A model generated the notes under the pieces. The model had not been told where the DNA came from. It ran no database searches and worked only from the letters and a program-made list of their open reading frames with translations. A stretch of DNA of 64,000 nt from assembly GCF_019977395.1 (NCBI RefSeq), contig NZ_AP024660.1, forward strand, positions 3,162,001-3,226,000. Reading direction: 5' to 3'. The stretch is from Arthrobacter sp. NicSoilC5. Its GTDB lineage: Bacteria; Actinomycetota; Actinomycetes; Actinomycetales; Micrococcaceae. Each line of letters opens with the position of its first letter. The first letter of the stretch is position 1. Made by a program: the position numbers and the translations under genes. Below, piece by piece: positions 45,645 to 53,853 of the stretch.

Positions 45645-46265
45645 ATGAGCACAGAGGCGAAGGTCCCGATATCCGATGCGTCTTCCCCGGCCTCGTCGGG
45701 GGAGGGCAACACCAATTCCGTGGAGCGGATCCTCACGGTGGCATACGAGCTGTTTTCGCGCAGGGGAATCCGGGACGTGGGTGTCAATGAGCTCATCGAG
45801 CGGTCAGGGGTGGCCAAGGCCACCTTCTACCGGCATTTCCCGTCAAAGGATTCGTTGGTCCTGGCCTTCCTGGAGCAGCGGGACAAACTGTGGACTGTTG
45901 AAGCAATAGTGGCCCAGGCCCGCGGCCGGGGACAGACACCGGAGGAGCGTCTGCTGGCGATCTTCGACGTCCTGGGGGAATGGTTCCGGCGCGATGACTT
46001 CGAAGGGAGCACCTTCACCCAGGTCCTGCTGGAGATGGGACCGTCCCACCCCCTGGGGCAGGCCAGCATCAACTACCTGGCAAAACTTCGGAGCCACGTG
46101 CAGGCCCTGGCCGAAGAAGCCGGGCTTGTGGACCCTGACGGGTTCGCGCGTTCCTGGCAGATCCTGATGAAGGGCTCCATCATCTCGGCCACCGGCGGTG
46201 ACCTGGACGCCGGGAAGCGCGCCCAGCAGATGGCTGCCTGGCTGATCGAGCACCACAGGGCATAG
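45645..46265 (+). CDS. TetR/AcrR-family regulator
   Basis: A 206-residue regulator. The N-terminal TetR helix-turn-helix is clear (VGVNELIERSGVAKATFYRHFPSK, core SGVAKATFYRHF). TAGACT at 45630-45635 lies 9 bases before the ATG, so the transcript has almost no leader. No transporter is divergent from it except the small gene at 45251-45517. The effector and targets are unknown. Confidence 0.88.
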   Translation: MSTEAKVPISDASSPASSGEGNTNSVERILTVAYELFSRRGIRDVGVNELIERSGVAKATFYRHFPSKDSLVLAFLEQRDKLWTVEAIVAQARGRGQTPEERLLAIFDVLGEWFRRDDFEGSTFTQVLLEMGPSHPLGQASINYLAKLRSHVQALAEEAGLVDPDGFARSWQILMKGSIISATGGDLDAGKRAQQMAAWLIEHHRA

Positions 46266-46320
46266 CGGCGGGCGCTGCAGGACGGGCTTCAGAAGTGGCC
46301 TCGGAACTGTCCATGGCCGC

Positions 46321-47988
46321 CTACGGCCGGGCACCAATGGCCTCCGGGAAAAGGGCGAATGGCGTGGCGAGGAATTCGGCCCAGAGGGGATCGTCGGCCG
46401 GCAGGTCGTTGAGGTCCACGTATCTGTCGTCGTCGGGTTCCCACTGCGGAAGGTTATTGAGGCTGGCCTCCAGGCATTGGCAGAGGGCGGGCGCGGCCCA
46501 CTGGAGCCACTGCGGCCATTGCGACCCCTGCGGCCAGCTTTCTGGTGGCCAGTGGGTTGGTTCGGGGTCGGGGTGTTCTGGGTTGTAGTGCCTGCCCGTT
46601 GGTGAGGTCCAGCCGGGTGGTTCATTCTTGTTGGCGGGGTCCGGTGTCCATTGGCTGTGATGTTTGAGCCGGTGGTGTTTGGGGCAGAGCTGTGCCAAGT
46701 TACTGGTTCCAGTGGTGCCGCCGTGTTGCCACGCTTGTAGGTGGTCGGTTTCGTTGTCGGGGGTGCGGTTGGTGCAGCCGGGGAAAGTGCATTTGGCATC
46801 CCGCATCCTGATCCAGCGTTTGATGGCCTCGGTGAGCCGGTAGTTTTTCCGGCCGATTTCCAGTGGTGCCCCGTCGCGGGGGTCGACCAGGACCCGGTAG
46901 AACGAGTCCGCCCCGTCGGCGACAAGTTTCCGGGCCATGGACGCCGGAATCGGGCCGAAACCATCCAGCACGGCGGGTTCATCCGTCAGTCCGAGGAGGG
47001 CGAACACGGGCACGGTGACCAGGACGTCGGCCCGCGGCGCAGGGACCTTCCCGATCCCTGTGACACCCTGCGTGCCCGGGGCGGTGCCGGTGGACCCCTC
47101 GCCCGCCATCTGGCCGGCGCCGAGGAGGAGGCTGGCGGCGATATCGGGGCGGAGCTGGGTGAGGGTGCGCTCTTCGTCGGGGCCTTGGAGTCCGCGGGCG
47201 GTGGCCGTGGTGCGGTTCCAGATGGCGCAGGCGGTGTCCCCAGGGAGGTAGAGGGAGACCCAGGCCATGCCGTCCTTGTCGGGGGTGTATTCCATCCGCC
47301 GGTCAGCGGTACTTTTGGCGTGGCGCTTCTGGATCGATTCCGGATGGTGGCGTTCCCGCCACCCACGGACCTTGGCCCGGAACCGGCACGGTACGAGCTC
47401 GCCGGGGGCGGCGCCGCGGGCGGGCTGGGGTGCGTCAGGGTCGAAGAAATGCGCCACCAGCGCAGCAGCACCAGTCCAGTCGACGCTCTCGGTTTCGTCC
47501 GCAACGATGCGGGCGTGCTGCCACGACATGTCCCCGGTGGCCAAGGCTTCGAACACCAGCGGCAGGGAGCAGATCCGGCGTGAGTGCTCCACCAACGCCC
47601 CTGCTGCCGCGGAGCTGATGGTCAGCACCCCGGCGATCTCCTCCACGGCCGACATCTCCGCATAGGTCCGCTCATGCACTGGGGCGTCCGGGGCCAGCAG
47701 TGCGTGCTGGATCTCGACGGCGTCGGCAACGTCGCGGGCCTTGACCGCGGCGAGCTGGCCTTCCAGCCGCTTCACGACCTCCAGCCGTTTCAGGCGGAGT
47801 TCGTACCGCCGCTGCAGCACATCCACGTCAGTGCCAACGCAGGCACCGGATGCAAGGGCGGTGTCTTCCTGAATCAGCCTGCGGAAGGCAGCCATGGAGG
47901 ATTCAAGTCCCTCCACAACCGCTGCCCCGCCTGTCCCGATTCCCATACCCATATCATCCAGCGACCCACTGACATTCTGACGTGGCAT
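46321..47988 (-). CDS. DUF222 / HNH-endonuclease-motif protein
   Basis: A 555-residue protein. An N-terminal DUF222 region (about 60-330) precedes an HNH domain near 400-460 with CTFPGCTNRTPDNETDHLQAW and CPKHHRLKH, giving Cys ligands and the catalytic His. Proteins of this build are multi-copy in Arthrobacter and resemble the mycobacterial 13E12 repeat family. Their function is unsettled: nuclease or mobile-repeat remnant. No terminal repeats or target duplication are visible here. Confidence 0.85.
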   Translation of the reverse strand: MPRQNVSGSLDDMGMGIGTGGAAVVEGLESSMAAFRRLIQEDTALASGACVGTDVDVLQRRYELRLKRLEVVKRLEGQLAAVKARDVADAVEIQHALLAPDAPVHERTYAEMSAVEEIAGVLTISSAAAGALVEHSRRICSLPLVFEALATGDMSWQHARIVADETESVDWTGAAALVAHFFDPDAPQPARGAAPGELVPCRFRAKVRGWRERHHPESIQKRHAKSTADRRMEYTPDKDGMAWVSLYLPGDTACAIWNRTTATARGLQGPDEERTLTQLRPDIAASLLLGAGQMAGEGSTGTAPGTQGVTGIGKVPAPRADVLVTVPVFALLGLTDEPAVLDGFGPIPASMARKLVADGADSFYRVLVDPRDGAPLEIGRKNYRLTEAIKRWIRMRDAKCTFPGCTNRTPDNETDHLQAWQHGGTTGTSNLAQLCPKHHRLKHHSQWTPDPANKNEPPGWTSPTGRHYNPEHPDPEPTHWPPESWPQGSQWPQWLQWAAPALCQCLEASLNNLPQWEPDDDRYVDLNDLPADDPLWAEFLATPFALFPEAIGARP

Positions 47989-48140
47989 CGCCCATCACTG
48001 GCCACCGGTCGGGAGCTGCCGGAGGCCCAACCGTCACGTCCAAACGCCACCGGCCGTCCAAGGTGCCTCGGCCGCGCAAGCTGCCTGCCGCCGTCGTACG
48101 CAATTCCAGGGCGCAAAATCCCCGGCGCACCCCAAATACC

Positions 48141-48166
48141 CGCCGCGCAAAGGAGCTTGCGCGGCG
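48141..48166. repeat. 10-base perfect inverted repeat
   Basis: CGCCGCGCAA (48141-48150) and TTGCGCGGCG (48157-48166) around AGGAGC. It lies between two divergent genes, so it is not an obvious terminator for either. Confidence 0.6.
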
Positions 48167-48194
48167 CACTCGTGAGAGCACGCAAGATGGATAG

Positions 48195-48206
48195 TCAGCT
48201 TGCTTA
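48195..48206 (+). promoter_or_regulatory. near-palindrome TCAGCTTGCTTA upstream of the PfpI gene
   Basis: Differs from the CTAAGC-TT-GCTTAG site at katE by one base in one arm; both share AGCTTGCTTA. It is 100 bases upstream of the PfpI/DJ-1 start. Confidence 0.35.
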
Positions 48207-48305
48207 TTACTTTCCCATTTCCTAGGCTGGAGTGGTCAGGCAATCAACTCTCAAGCGGGACCCCCGCGTGCCAAAAGCGCGCAACCGCAAGGATGAGGAG
48301 GAACA

Positions 48306-48872
48306 ATGTCAGAGCACAGCATCGCAGGCAAGAAGGTCGCATTCCTGCTGACTGACGGAGTGGAGCAGGTAGAGCTCACCAGTCCCTGGCAGGCAGTGAA
48401 GGACGCCGGCGGCGAGCCCACCCTGGTGGCGCCGAAGAGCGGCAAGCTGCAGGGCTACAACGGCACGGAGAAGGGCGATACCTTCGACGTCGACCTGACG
48501 GTCGCGGAGGCGAACGCCTCGGACTTCGACGCGCTGGTACTCCCGGGTGGCGTGGTGAACGCAGACCACCTCCGCGTCGACAAGGACGCCCAGAGCTTCA
48601 CGCGGAACTTCTTCGAACAGCACAAGCCCGTGGCATCGATCTGCCATGGACCGTGGCTGCTCATCGAGGCCGGAGTCATCCGGGGCCGGAATGTCACGTC
48701 CTACTTCACGCTGGAAACCGACCTGAAGAACGCGGGCGCCAACTGGACGGACCAGGAAGTGGTGGTTGACCAGGGCCTGGTGACCAGCCGGAACCCTGAT
48801 GACCTCCCGGCGTTCAACAACAAGCTGGTGGAAGAAATCTCCGAAGGCCAGCACGCAGGGCAGACCGCCTAA
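48306..48872 (+). CDS. PfpI/DJ-1-family protein (type 1 glutamine-amidotransferase-like)
   Basis: A 188-residue cytoplasmic protein. The nucleophile Cys113 sits in SICHGPWLLIEAG, followed by His114, with the usual acidic residue in the ELTSPWQAVKDAG region. Bacterial relatives (YhbO, PfpI) act as proteases or deglycases in stress. GATGAGGAGGAACA precedes the ATG. It is likely a stress gene; a TAAGC-type site lies upstream. Confidence 0.9.
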   Translation: MSEHSIAGKKVAFLLTDGVEQVELTSPWQAVKDAGGEPTLVAPKSGKLQGYNGTEKGDTFDVDLTVAEANASDFDALVLPGGVVNADHLRVDKDAQSFTRNFFEQHKPVASICHGPWLLIEAGVIRGRNVTSYFTLETDLKNAGANWTDQEVVVDQGLVTSRNPDDLPAFNNKLVEEISEGQHAGQTA

Positions 48873-48885
48873 AGCAAAGCCCTAA

Positions 48886-48999
48886 TGTTCCCTCAGGGGT
48901 AAAAAGTACCCATGCGGAGGAATTACTCCAGCGGGTAGAGTGTTGGAATCTGCAGCGGCGCCGACCGCGCATCACTCTTAAAACACCCCTGAGGGAACA
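48886..48999 (+). ncRNA. candidate structured leader RNA with sequestered ribosome binding site
   Basis: TGTTCCCTCAGGGGT (48886-48900) and ACCCCTGAGGGAACA (48985-48999) are perfect 15-base complements. Between them, ACCC/GGGT with inner GGAG/CTCC (48908-48936) forms one arm, and GAGTG/CACTC (48938-48977) with inner GCGG/CCGC another. Together they make a three-way junction. The 3' strand of the closing stem contains GAGGG (48991-48995), the ribosome binding site of the MFS gene, 7 bases before its ATG. I do not recognise it as a named riboswitch. Alternatively, the two arms are protein operators, since each contains a palindromic CCCT-AGGG core. Confidence 0.55.
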
Positions 49000-49002
49000 C
49001 CC

Positions 49003-50505
49003 ATGTCTACCGAAGTCTCTCCGAACGCCAGCGGACAGCCCGCCCCTGACCAAGGACCCGGCGAAGGAATCCGCCAAGGAACCCTGCCCGCTGCCCCGGA
49101 GAAGATGTCTCGGGAGTCCGTGACCATCATCAGCACGCTGCTGGTGGCGACGTTCGTGGTGATCCTCAACGAGACCATCATGAATGTTGCCCTGCAGCGG
49201 CTCATGGTGGACCTCCGGGTGGACGCCCCCACTGTTCAATGGCTGTCCACCGGATTCATGCTCACCATGGCCGTGGTCATCCCCACCACCGGCTTCATCC
49301 TCCAGCGCCTCTCCACTCGGGCCGTCTTCATGCTGGCCATGGGCCTGTTCGCGGGCGGAACAGCACTGGCCGCGGTGGCCCCGGGGTTCGAGGTCCTGCT
49401 CCTGGCACGGATCGTCCAGGCCGGCGGCACCGCCATCATGCTGCCGCTGCTGATGACCACCATCCTCACCCTGGTCCCGCTGGCAAAGCGTGGCGCCGTC
49501 ATGGGCAACGTGAGCATTGCCATCTCGGTGGCACCGGCCATGGGCCCCACCGTCTCCGGGCTGATCCTTGAGCATTTCACCTGGCGCTTCATGTTCGTCT
49601 TCGTCCTGCCCGTGGCCCTCGCAGCGCTGGCCATCGGCGCCAAATACCTCACGAACGTGGGCGAGGTGGAGAAGGGCAAGCTCGACGTCCTGTCCGTTGT
49701 CCTCACCGTTCCCGCTTTCGGCGGCCTGGTCTACGGGCTCAGCCAGATCGGCGGCGGCCACGGCGGCCAGGCTGGCCCGGGTGCCGGTGCCATCGCGGCC
49801 CTTGTCATCGGCGTCGCAGCGCTCACGGTATTCGTCCTGCGCCAGGCCCGGCTCCAGAAGGCCGCCGCGCCGCTGCTGGATCTTCGCGCGTTCAACTTCC
49901 GGATGTTCACCGTCTCGGTCCTCCTGATGGTGGTGGCCATGATGGCGCTGTTCGGCGGCGTCATCCTGCTCCCGCTCTACCTGCAGGAAGTCCGCGGCCT
50001 GGGGTCGCTCGAGACCGGCCTGGCGCTGCTTCCCGGCGGCCTGGCCATGGGGCTGCTGGGCCCTGTCATCGGCCGCGCGTTCGACAAGGTAGGCCCGCTG
50101 CCGCTTACCGTCACCGGCTCCATCCTGATGGTGGTGGCCCTTTGGCAATTTTCAATGCTCGACGCCGGCACAGCGGTTTGGTGGATCATCACCCTGCACG
50201 TGGCGCTGAGCTTCGGCCTGGCGCTGCTGTTCACCCCAGCCTTCACCACGGGCTTGAACCCGCTGCCGCCGCACCTCTACTCCCACGGCTCAGCGATCAT
50301 GAGCACCACGCAGCAGGTGGCCGGTGCGGCGGGCACGGCCCTGCTGGTGTCCATCTTCGCTGTGGTGAGTGCGGCGTCGGGACTCGTAGCAGGGATGAGT
50401 GCCGCCTTCATGACGGCAACCGTCATAGCCTTTGCCGCCGTCGTACTGTCCGCGATGATGCGCAAGACCGAAGGTGCCGGCCCGGGCCACGGCGCAGGAC
50501 ACTAG
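49003..50505 (+). CDS. DHA2-family MFS efflux transporter (EmrB/QacA type)
   Basis: A 500-residue drug:proton antiporter-type permease with 14 predicted membrane helices. Motif A-like and antiporter motif C-like segments are visible (LNETIMNVALQRLMVDL, GPTVSGLILEHFTWRFMF, core GPTVSGLIL). An N-terminal hydrophilic tail of about 35 residues precedes helix 1. It should export toxic compounds. No regulator is adjacent upstream on the same control region; the structured leader suggests control at translation. Its stop overlaps the stop of the convergent hydrolase gene. Confidence 0.9.
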   Translation: MSTEVSPNASGQPAPDQGPGEGIRQGTLPAAPEKMSRESVTIISTLLVATFVVILNETIMNVALQRLMVDLRVDAPTVQWLSTGFMLTMAVVIPTTGFILQRLSTRAVFMLAMGLFAGGTALAAVAPGFEVLLLARIVQAGGTAIMLPLLMTTILTLVPLAKRGAVMGNVSIAISVAPAMGPTVSGLILEHFTWRFMFVFVLPVALAALAIGAKYLTNVGEVEKGKLDVLSVVLTVPAFGGLVYGLSQIGGGHGGQAGPGAGAIAALVIGVAALTVFVLRQARLQKAAAPLLDLRAFNFRMFTVSVLLMVVAMMALFGGVILLPLYLQEVRGLGSLETGLALLPGGLAMGLLGPVIGRAFDKVGPLPLTVTGSILMVVALWQFSMLDAGTAVWWIITLHVALSFGLALLFTPAFTTGLNPLPPHLYSHGSAIMSTTQQVAGAAGTALLVSIFAVVSAASGLVAGMSAAFMTATVIAFAAVVLSAMMRKTEGAGPGHGAGH

Positions 50506-51338
50506 CCGGCGAAGAAGTCGCTCAGTTCCTTGATCAGCTTGTCCGGGGCCTTGATGGCGCCGTCGTGGCCGAAGCCGGGCAGGATGGTGTAGCTGGAGCC
50601 GGAGAGTACGTCGTGGATCTGGCCGCAGGCGATGCCGAAGTAGGCGGGGCTCTTCTCGCCCACCACAATCAGCGTCTCCAGGGGGAGTGCCTGGAACGGT
50701 TCGGCCGGCATGTCGGCGGCGATGATGGCTTTGATTTCCCGGACGCCGGTGCGCATCAGTTCGCGCTGCTGCTTGCCTTCGGTGGTGCCCGCGGTCAGCT
50801 TGTTGGCCAGGGTCAGCATGGACAGCGGCATGCGCGAAGAAAATGCACCGCCGGCTTCCAGGCCGCGCTGGATCACGGCGAGGGCGCGGTCGTCATCCTT
50901 GGCGGCGATGGCACGCTCATATTCCACGATCCAGTCGGCGGTGACGCTGCCGTTCACGGAGACTGCGGGATCGTAGACGGCGAGCCGTTCCACGGGCAGG
51001 GTCCGCGCGGCGTGCAGGGCAACTGCTCCGCCGAAACTGTGTCCAAAGACGTCCGTGCTGGAGGTGTGCTTCATGACCGTGTCCAGGTCCCGGATGTCCA
51101 CGTCCAGCGTGTAGTCCTCGGGTTGCGGCGACGACGATCCGCGGCCACGCCGGTTGAACGTGTGGACCGGCCGGCCCAGGGCGGCGCTCAGCTTTTGGGC
51201 GAACTTGGTGTAGTCCGCGGCCGTCACCATGGAGGGCGGCACCACCACCACGCCGGACCCGGCCGACGCCAGTTCCGCGCCGGTGGAGAAGAGCTCAATC
51301 GTTCCGCCGTCGGGGGTCCTAATGTTCTCTCGCGTCAT
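50502..51338 (-). CDS. alpha/beta hydrolase
   Basis: A 278-residue cytoplasmic hydrolase. The nucleophile elbow GHSFGGAVALHAA, the FNRRGRGSS segment and a C-terminal FGHDGAIK with the catalytic His are in place. It is clearly related to the hydrolase at 60968-61882, sharing RRGRG-SS, GHS-GG-VAL and LAVYD-AV blocks. The two lie on the same strand on either side of the guanidine operon. Substrate unknown. Confidence 0.87.
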   Translation of the reverse strand: MTRENIRTPDGGTIELFSTGAELASAGSGVVVVPPSMVTAADYTKFAQKLSAALGRPVHTFNRRGRGSSSPQPEDYTLDVDIRDLDTVMKHTSSTDVFGHSFGGAVALHAARTLPVERLAVYDPAVSVNGSVTADWIVEYERAIAAKDDDRALAVIQRGLEAGGAFSSRMPLSMLTLANKLTAGTTEGKQQRELMRTGVREIKAIIAADMPAEPFQALPLETLIVVGEKSPAYFGIACGQIHDVLSGSSYTILPGFGHDGAIKAPDKLIKELSDFFAG

Positions 51339-51389
51339 GCTCTGAGCCTAGCCGAGCAAGTGGTTGCGGGCATCCCGGAGAGCGTCGGC

Positions 51390-52061
51390 TCAGGCCAGCC
51401 GGTCAATGAGGGACCGGCTCGCCGCGCGGATGGCCGGCAGCTCCCCGCCCAGCCCGCACAGGATCAGACCGGCGTCGGCCGCCTGCAGGGGCGAGTCCGG
51501 CCCCACTGCCCCGTCCGCCCGGAGGTAGATCAGGGATTCCACCAGGCGGAAGGTGAAGTCGCCGCCGTCGGGTCCCGCCGCGGTGGCTGACAGGCCACCG
51601 CCCAGCTCTCCGTACAGGTGCCGGAGTTCCTGCCGGTCGTTCAGGAACCGGGCAAAGCGCGTGCTCCGCACCTCCGGCAGGTGGTAGAGGACGCCGAGGT
51701 TCCACCGGGCATTGCACAGCTGGGTGCCGTCATAAAGTGCGACGGCGTGCAGCCGGCTCCCAGCCGGGCCTTCGGTTTCCGGGATCCCGGCAGGGAGCGC
51801 CGCCACTGCGCGCGCGAACGTCAGGCCGCCGGACACCGTCCCCTCCAGCAGGTCCTCAAGGATGTCGTCCTTGGTTTTGAAGTGGTGGTAGAGCGACGAC
51901 TGCCGGATTCCCACGGCGTCCGCAATGGACCGGGTGGAGGTGCTGGCGAAGCCTTGCGTGGTGAAGAGCTCTGCCGCGGCGTCGAGTATTTCCTCGCGGG
52001 CGGTGGCACCTGGCCGGGAGGGTTGCTGGTGGCGGGGGCGTCCCGGTCCGGCTGAAGTCAC
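51390..52061 (-). CDS. TetR-family regulator, probably of the guanidine/urea operon
   Basis: About 223 residues from GTG 52061 (reading TSAGPGRPRHQQ). The TetR helix-turn-helix is RSIADAVGIRQSSLYHHFKTK (core AVGIRQSSLYHHF), preceded by ILDAAAELFTTQGFAS. It is divergent from the permease gene with about 240 bases between them, the position expected for a local repressor of the operon. No other regulator gene is near. The ligand is presumably a pathway compound. Confidence 0.83.
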   Translation of the reverse strand: MTSAGPGRPRHQQPSRPGATAREEILDAAAELFTTQGFASTSTRSIADAVGIRQSSLYHHFKTKDDILEDLLEGTVSGGLTFARAVAALPAGIPETEGPAGSRLHAVALYDGTQLCNARWNLGVLYHLPEVRSTRFARFLNDRQELRHLYGELGGGLSATAAGPDGGDFTFRLVESLIYLRADGAVGPDSPLQAADAGLILCGLGGELPAIRAASRSLIDRLA

Positions 52062-52161
52062 TGCTTCATTCTTGCACCACCGGGCGCTGCACCGGTCAGG
52101 GCTGAGATGCCAAATGGAGCCGGTGAGGGGACGGAAATCTGGCCGAAACAAGATGTCTATC

Positions 52162-52178
52162 CGCCTTTTACAGAGGCG
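52162..52178. promoter_or_regulatory. possible operator CGCCT-N7-AGGCG between TetR and permease genes
   Basis: A five-base inverted repeat in the 242-base control region (52062-52303). Weak on its own; its place between a TetR gene and its likely target is the main support. Confidence 0.3.
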
Positions 52179-52303
52179 AAACTGTTTGGGGACATCCCGC
52201 TGGAAAACTATCAAGTGACCGGTAATCAGCAGCCTTCGGCCGAGCGCTGCGGTGCCGGGAGGCTTTGCCCCCCCAGATTCCTTTCCAGCCCCGGAGATTC
52301 CCG

Positions 52304-53806
52304 ATGACATCAACCGTCCTCCCCACCGTCCACCAGGACGATGCAGACCTGACGTCCCTTGGCTACCAGCCCACCCTCCACCGAAAGCTCGGCCGCTACG
52401 CTTCCTTTGCCGCCGGCTTTTCCTTCGTCTCCATCCTCACCACCATCTTCCAGCTCTTCGCCTTCGGCTACTCCTTTGCCGGCCCGGCGTTCTTCTGGAC
52501 CTGGCCGGTCGTCCTGGTGGGCCAGTTGCTGGTGGCGCTGAATTTCGCCGAACTTGCCGCCCGCTACCCACTGTCCGGCGCCGTCTACCAGTGGGCGCGG
52601 CGCGTCGGGGGAGAAGGCGTTGGCTGGTTCGCCGGCTGGTTCATGTCCATCGCGCAGGTGGTCACCGCCGCCGCGGCCGCGATCGCCCTGCAGGTAGTGC
52701 TGCCCCAGCTGTGGGACGGCTTCCAGGTGGTGGGCGGGGACCCGGCACTCAACACCGTGACCGGGGCTTCGAACGCCGTGGTCCTGGGCGCGGTCCTCCT
52801 GGTGGCCACCACCATCATCAACTCCCTGGGCGTGAAGCTCATGGCCCATGTGAACTCCGTTGGCGTCACCTGCGAGATCGTCGGCGTCGCGGCCGTAATC
52901 CTGGCCCTCATCAGTGCCGCCCAGCGCGGACCGGACGTGGTTGCTGACACCAGCGTGCTGCAGGGATCCGACCTGGGCGCGGTGGGAGCCTTCCTGGTCT
53001 CAGGACTCATGGCCGCCTACGTCATGGTGGGCTTCAACTCCGCGGGCGAGCTCTCAGAAGAAACCAAGGACCCGCGCCGCACCGCACCGCGGACCATCCT
53101 CTCCGCCCTGCTCATCTCCGGCGTCGGGGGTGCACTGATGATCATCACCGCACTGATGGCAGCCCCCAGCCTGGACGATGGCCGCCTCGCCACCGAAGGC
53201 CTGCCCTACGTGCTCACCGCCGTCCTGGGCACCTTCTGGGGCAAGGTCCTGCTGGTGGACGTGGCCATCGCCATCTTCGTCTGCACCCTGGCAATCCAGA
53301 CTGCGGGTTCCCGCCTGGTGTTCTCCATGGCCCGCGACGGCAAGCTCCCGGCGTCGCGACTCCTTTCCTCCGTGCACCCCACCCGCGGCACCCCCATGTG
53401 GCCCTCGATCGTGATCGGTGCCCTGGCCGTCGCGGTGCTGGCCATCAACGTAGGCAACGCGGCGCTGTTCACCACCCTCTGCAGCGTCTGCATCGTGATG
53501 GTCTACCTCGCTTACCTCCTGGTCACCGTCCCGCAGCTGGCCAACCGCCTCCGCGGCGACTGGGACCGGGTGGGACAGGCCATGCCCGCGGGCCTCTTCT
53601 CACTGGGCCGCTGGGGCCTGCCGGTCAACATCCTCGCAGTGCTCTACGGCGCAGTCATGGTGGTCAACCTCGCCTGGCCGCGGCCCGAGGTGTACGACCC
53701 CTCAGGCGAAAACGGGCTCCTCCTCTGGTCCGCGCCGCTCATGGTCACGGCCGTCCTGCTCCTGGGCCTCTGGGTCGGGCGCCGGAATGCGGCAATCAAG
53801 GCCTGA
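52304..53806 (+). CDS. APC-superfamily permease, candidate guanidine/urea-compound importer
   Basis: A 500-residue amino-acid/polyamine/organocation permease with about 12 membrane helices. The ATG at 52304 follows CCCCGGAGATTCCCG. Family segments include NFAELAARYPLSGAVYQWAR and VGFNSAGELSEETKDPRRT. Permeases of this kind accompany the DUF1989-carboxylase-allophanate hydrolase set in many bacteria. Import of guanidine or a guanidino compound is inferred from that linkage. Confidence 0.85.
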   Translation: MTSTVLPTVHQDDADLTSLGYQPTLHRKLGRYASFAAGFSFVSILTTIFQLFAFGYSFAGPAFFWTWPVVLVGQLLVALNFAELAARYPLSGAVYQWARRVGGEGVGWFAGWFMSIAQVVTAAAAAIALQVVLPQLWDGFQVVGGDPALNTVTGASNAVVLGAVLLVATTIINSLGVKLMAHVNSVGVTCEIVGVAAVILALISAAQRGPDVVADTSVLQGSDLGAVGAFLVSGLMAAYVMVGFNSAGELSEETKDPRRTAPRTILSALLISGVGGALMIITALMAAPSLDDGRLATEGLPYVLTAVLGTFWGKVLLVDVAIAIFVCTLAIQTAGSRLVFSMARDGKLPASRLLSSVHPTRGTPMWPSIVIGALAVAVLAINVGNAALFTTLCSVCIVMVYLAYLLVTVPQLANRLRGDWDRVGQAMPAGLFSLGRWGLPVNILAVLYGAVMVVNLAWPRPEVYDPSGENGLLLWSAPLMVTAVLLLGLWVGRRNAAIKA

Positions 53807-53853
53807 CGGGCCACCCCGCCCTTCCCAAAACATCCACGACATCCAGGACTGAC

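Larger units (their letters stand above)
47989..48305. other. 317-base intergenic region between divergent DUF222/HNH and PfpI genes
   Basis: No reading frame here has a convincing start. It contains a strong hairpin at 48141-48166 and a near-palindrome TCAGCTTGCTTA at 48195-48206. TAGGCT at about 48223-48228 may be the -10 box for the PfpI gene, with a GAGGAGG-type ribosome binding site just before 48306. Confidence 0.5.

Noticed and set aside
46321..47988. DUF222/HNH gene as an active mobile element or intron
   Set aside because: No terminal inverted repeats, target duplication or reverse transcriptase are present; the protein alone does not show mobility.
52062..52303. Guanidine riboswitch in front of the permease gene
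   Set aside because: GGGGAC-containing stretches were inspected, but no paired hairpins with the ACGR loops of the guanidine-II class, and no other guanidine class, could be recognised by eye. A covariance search would settle it.
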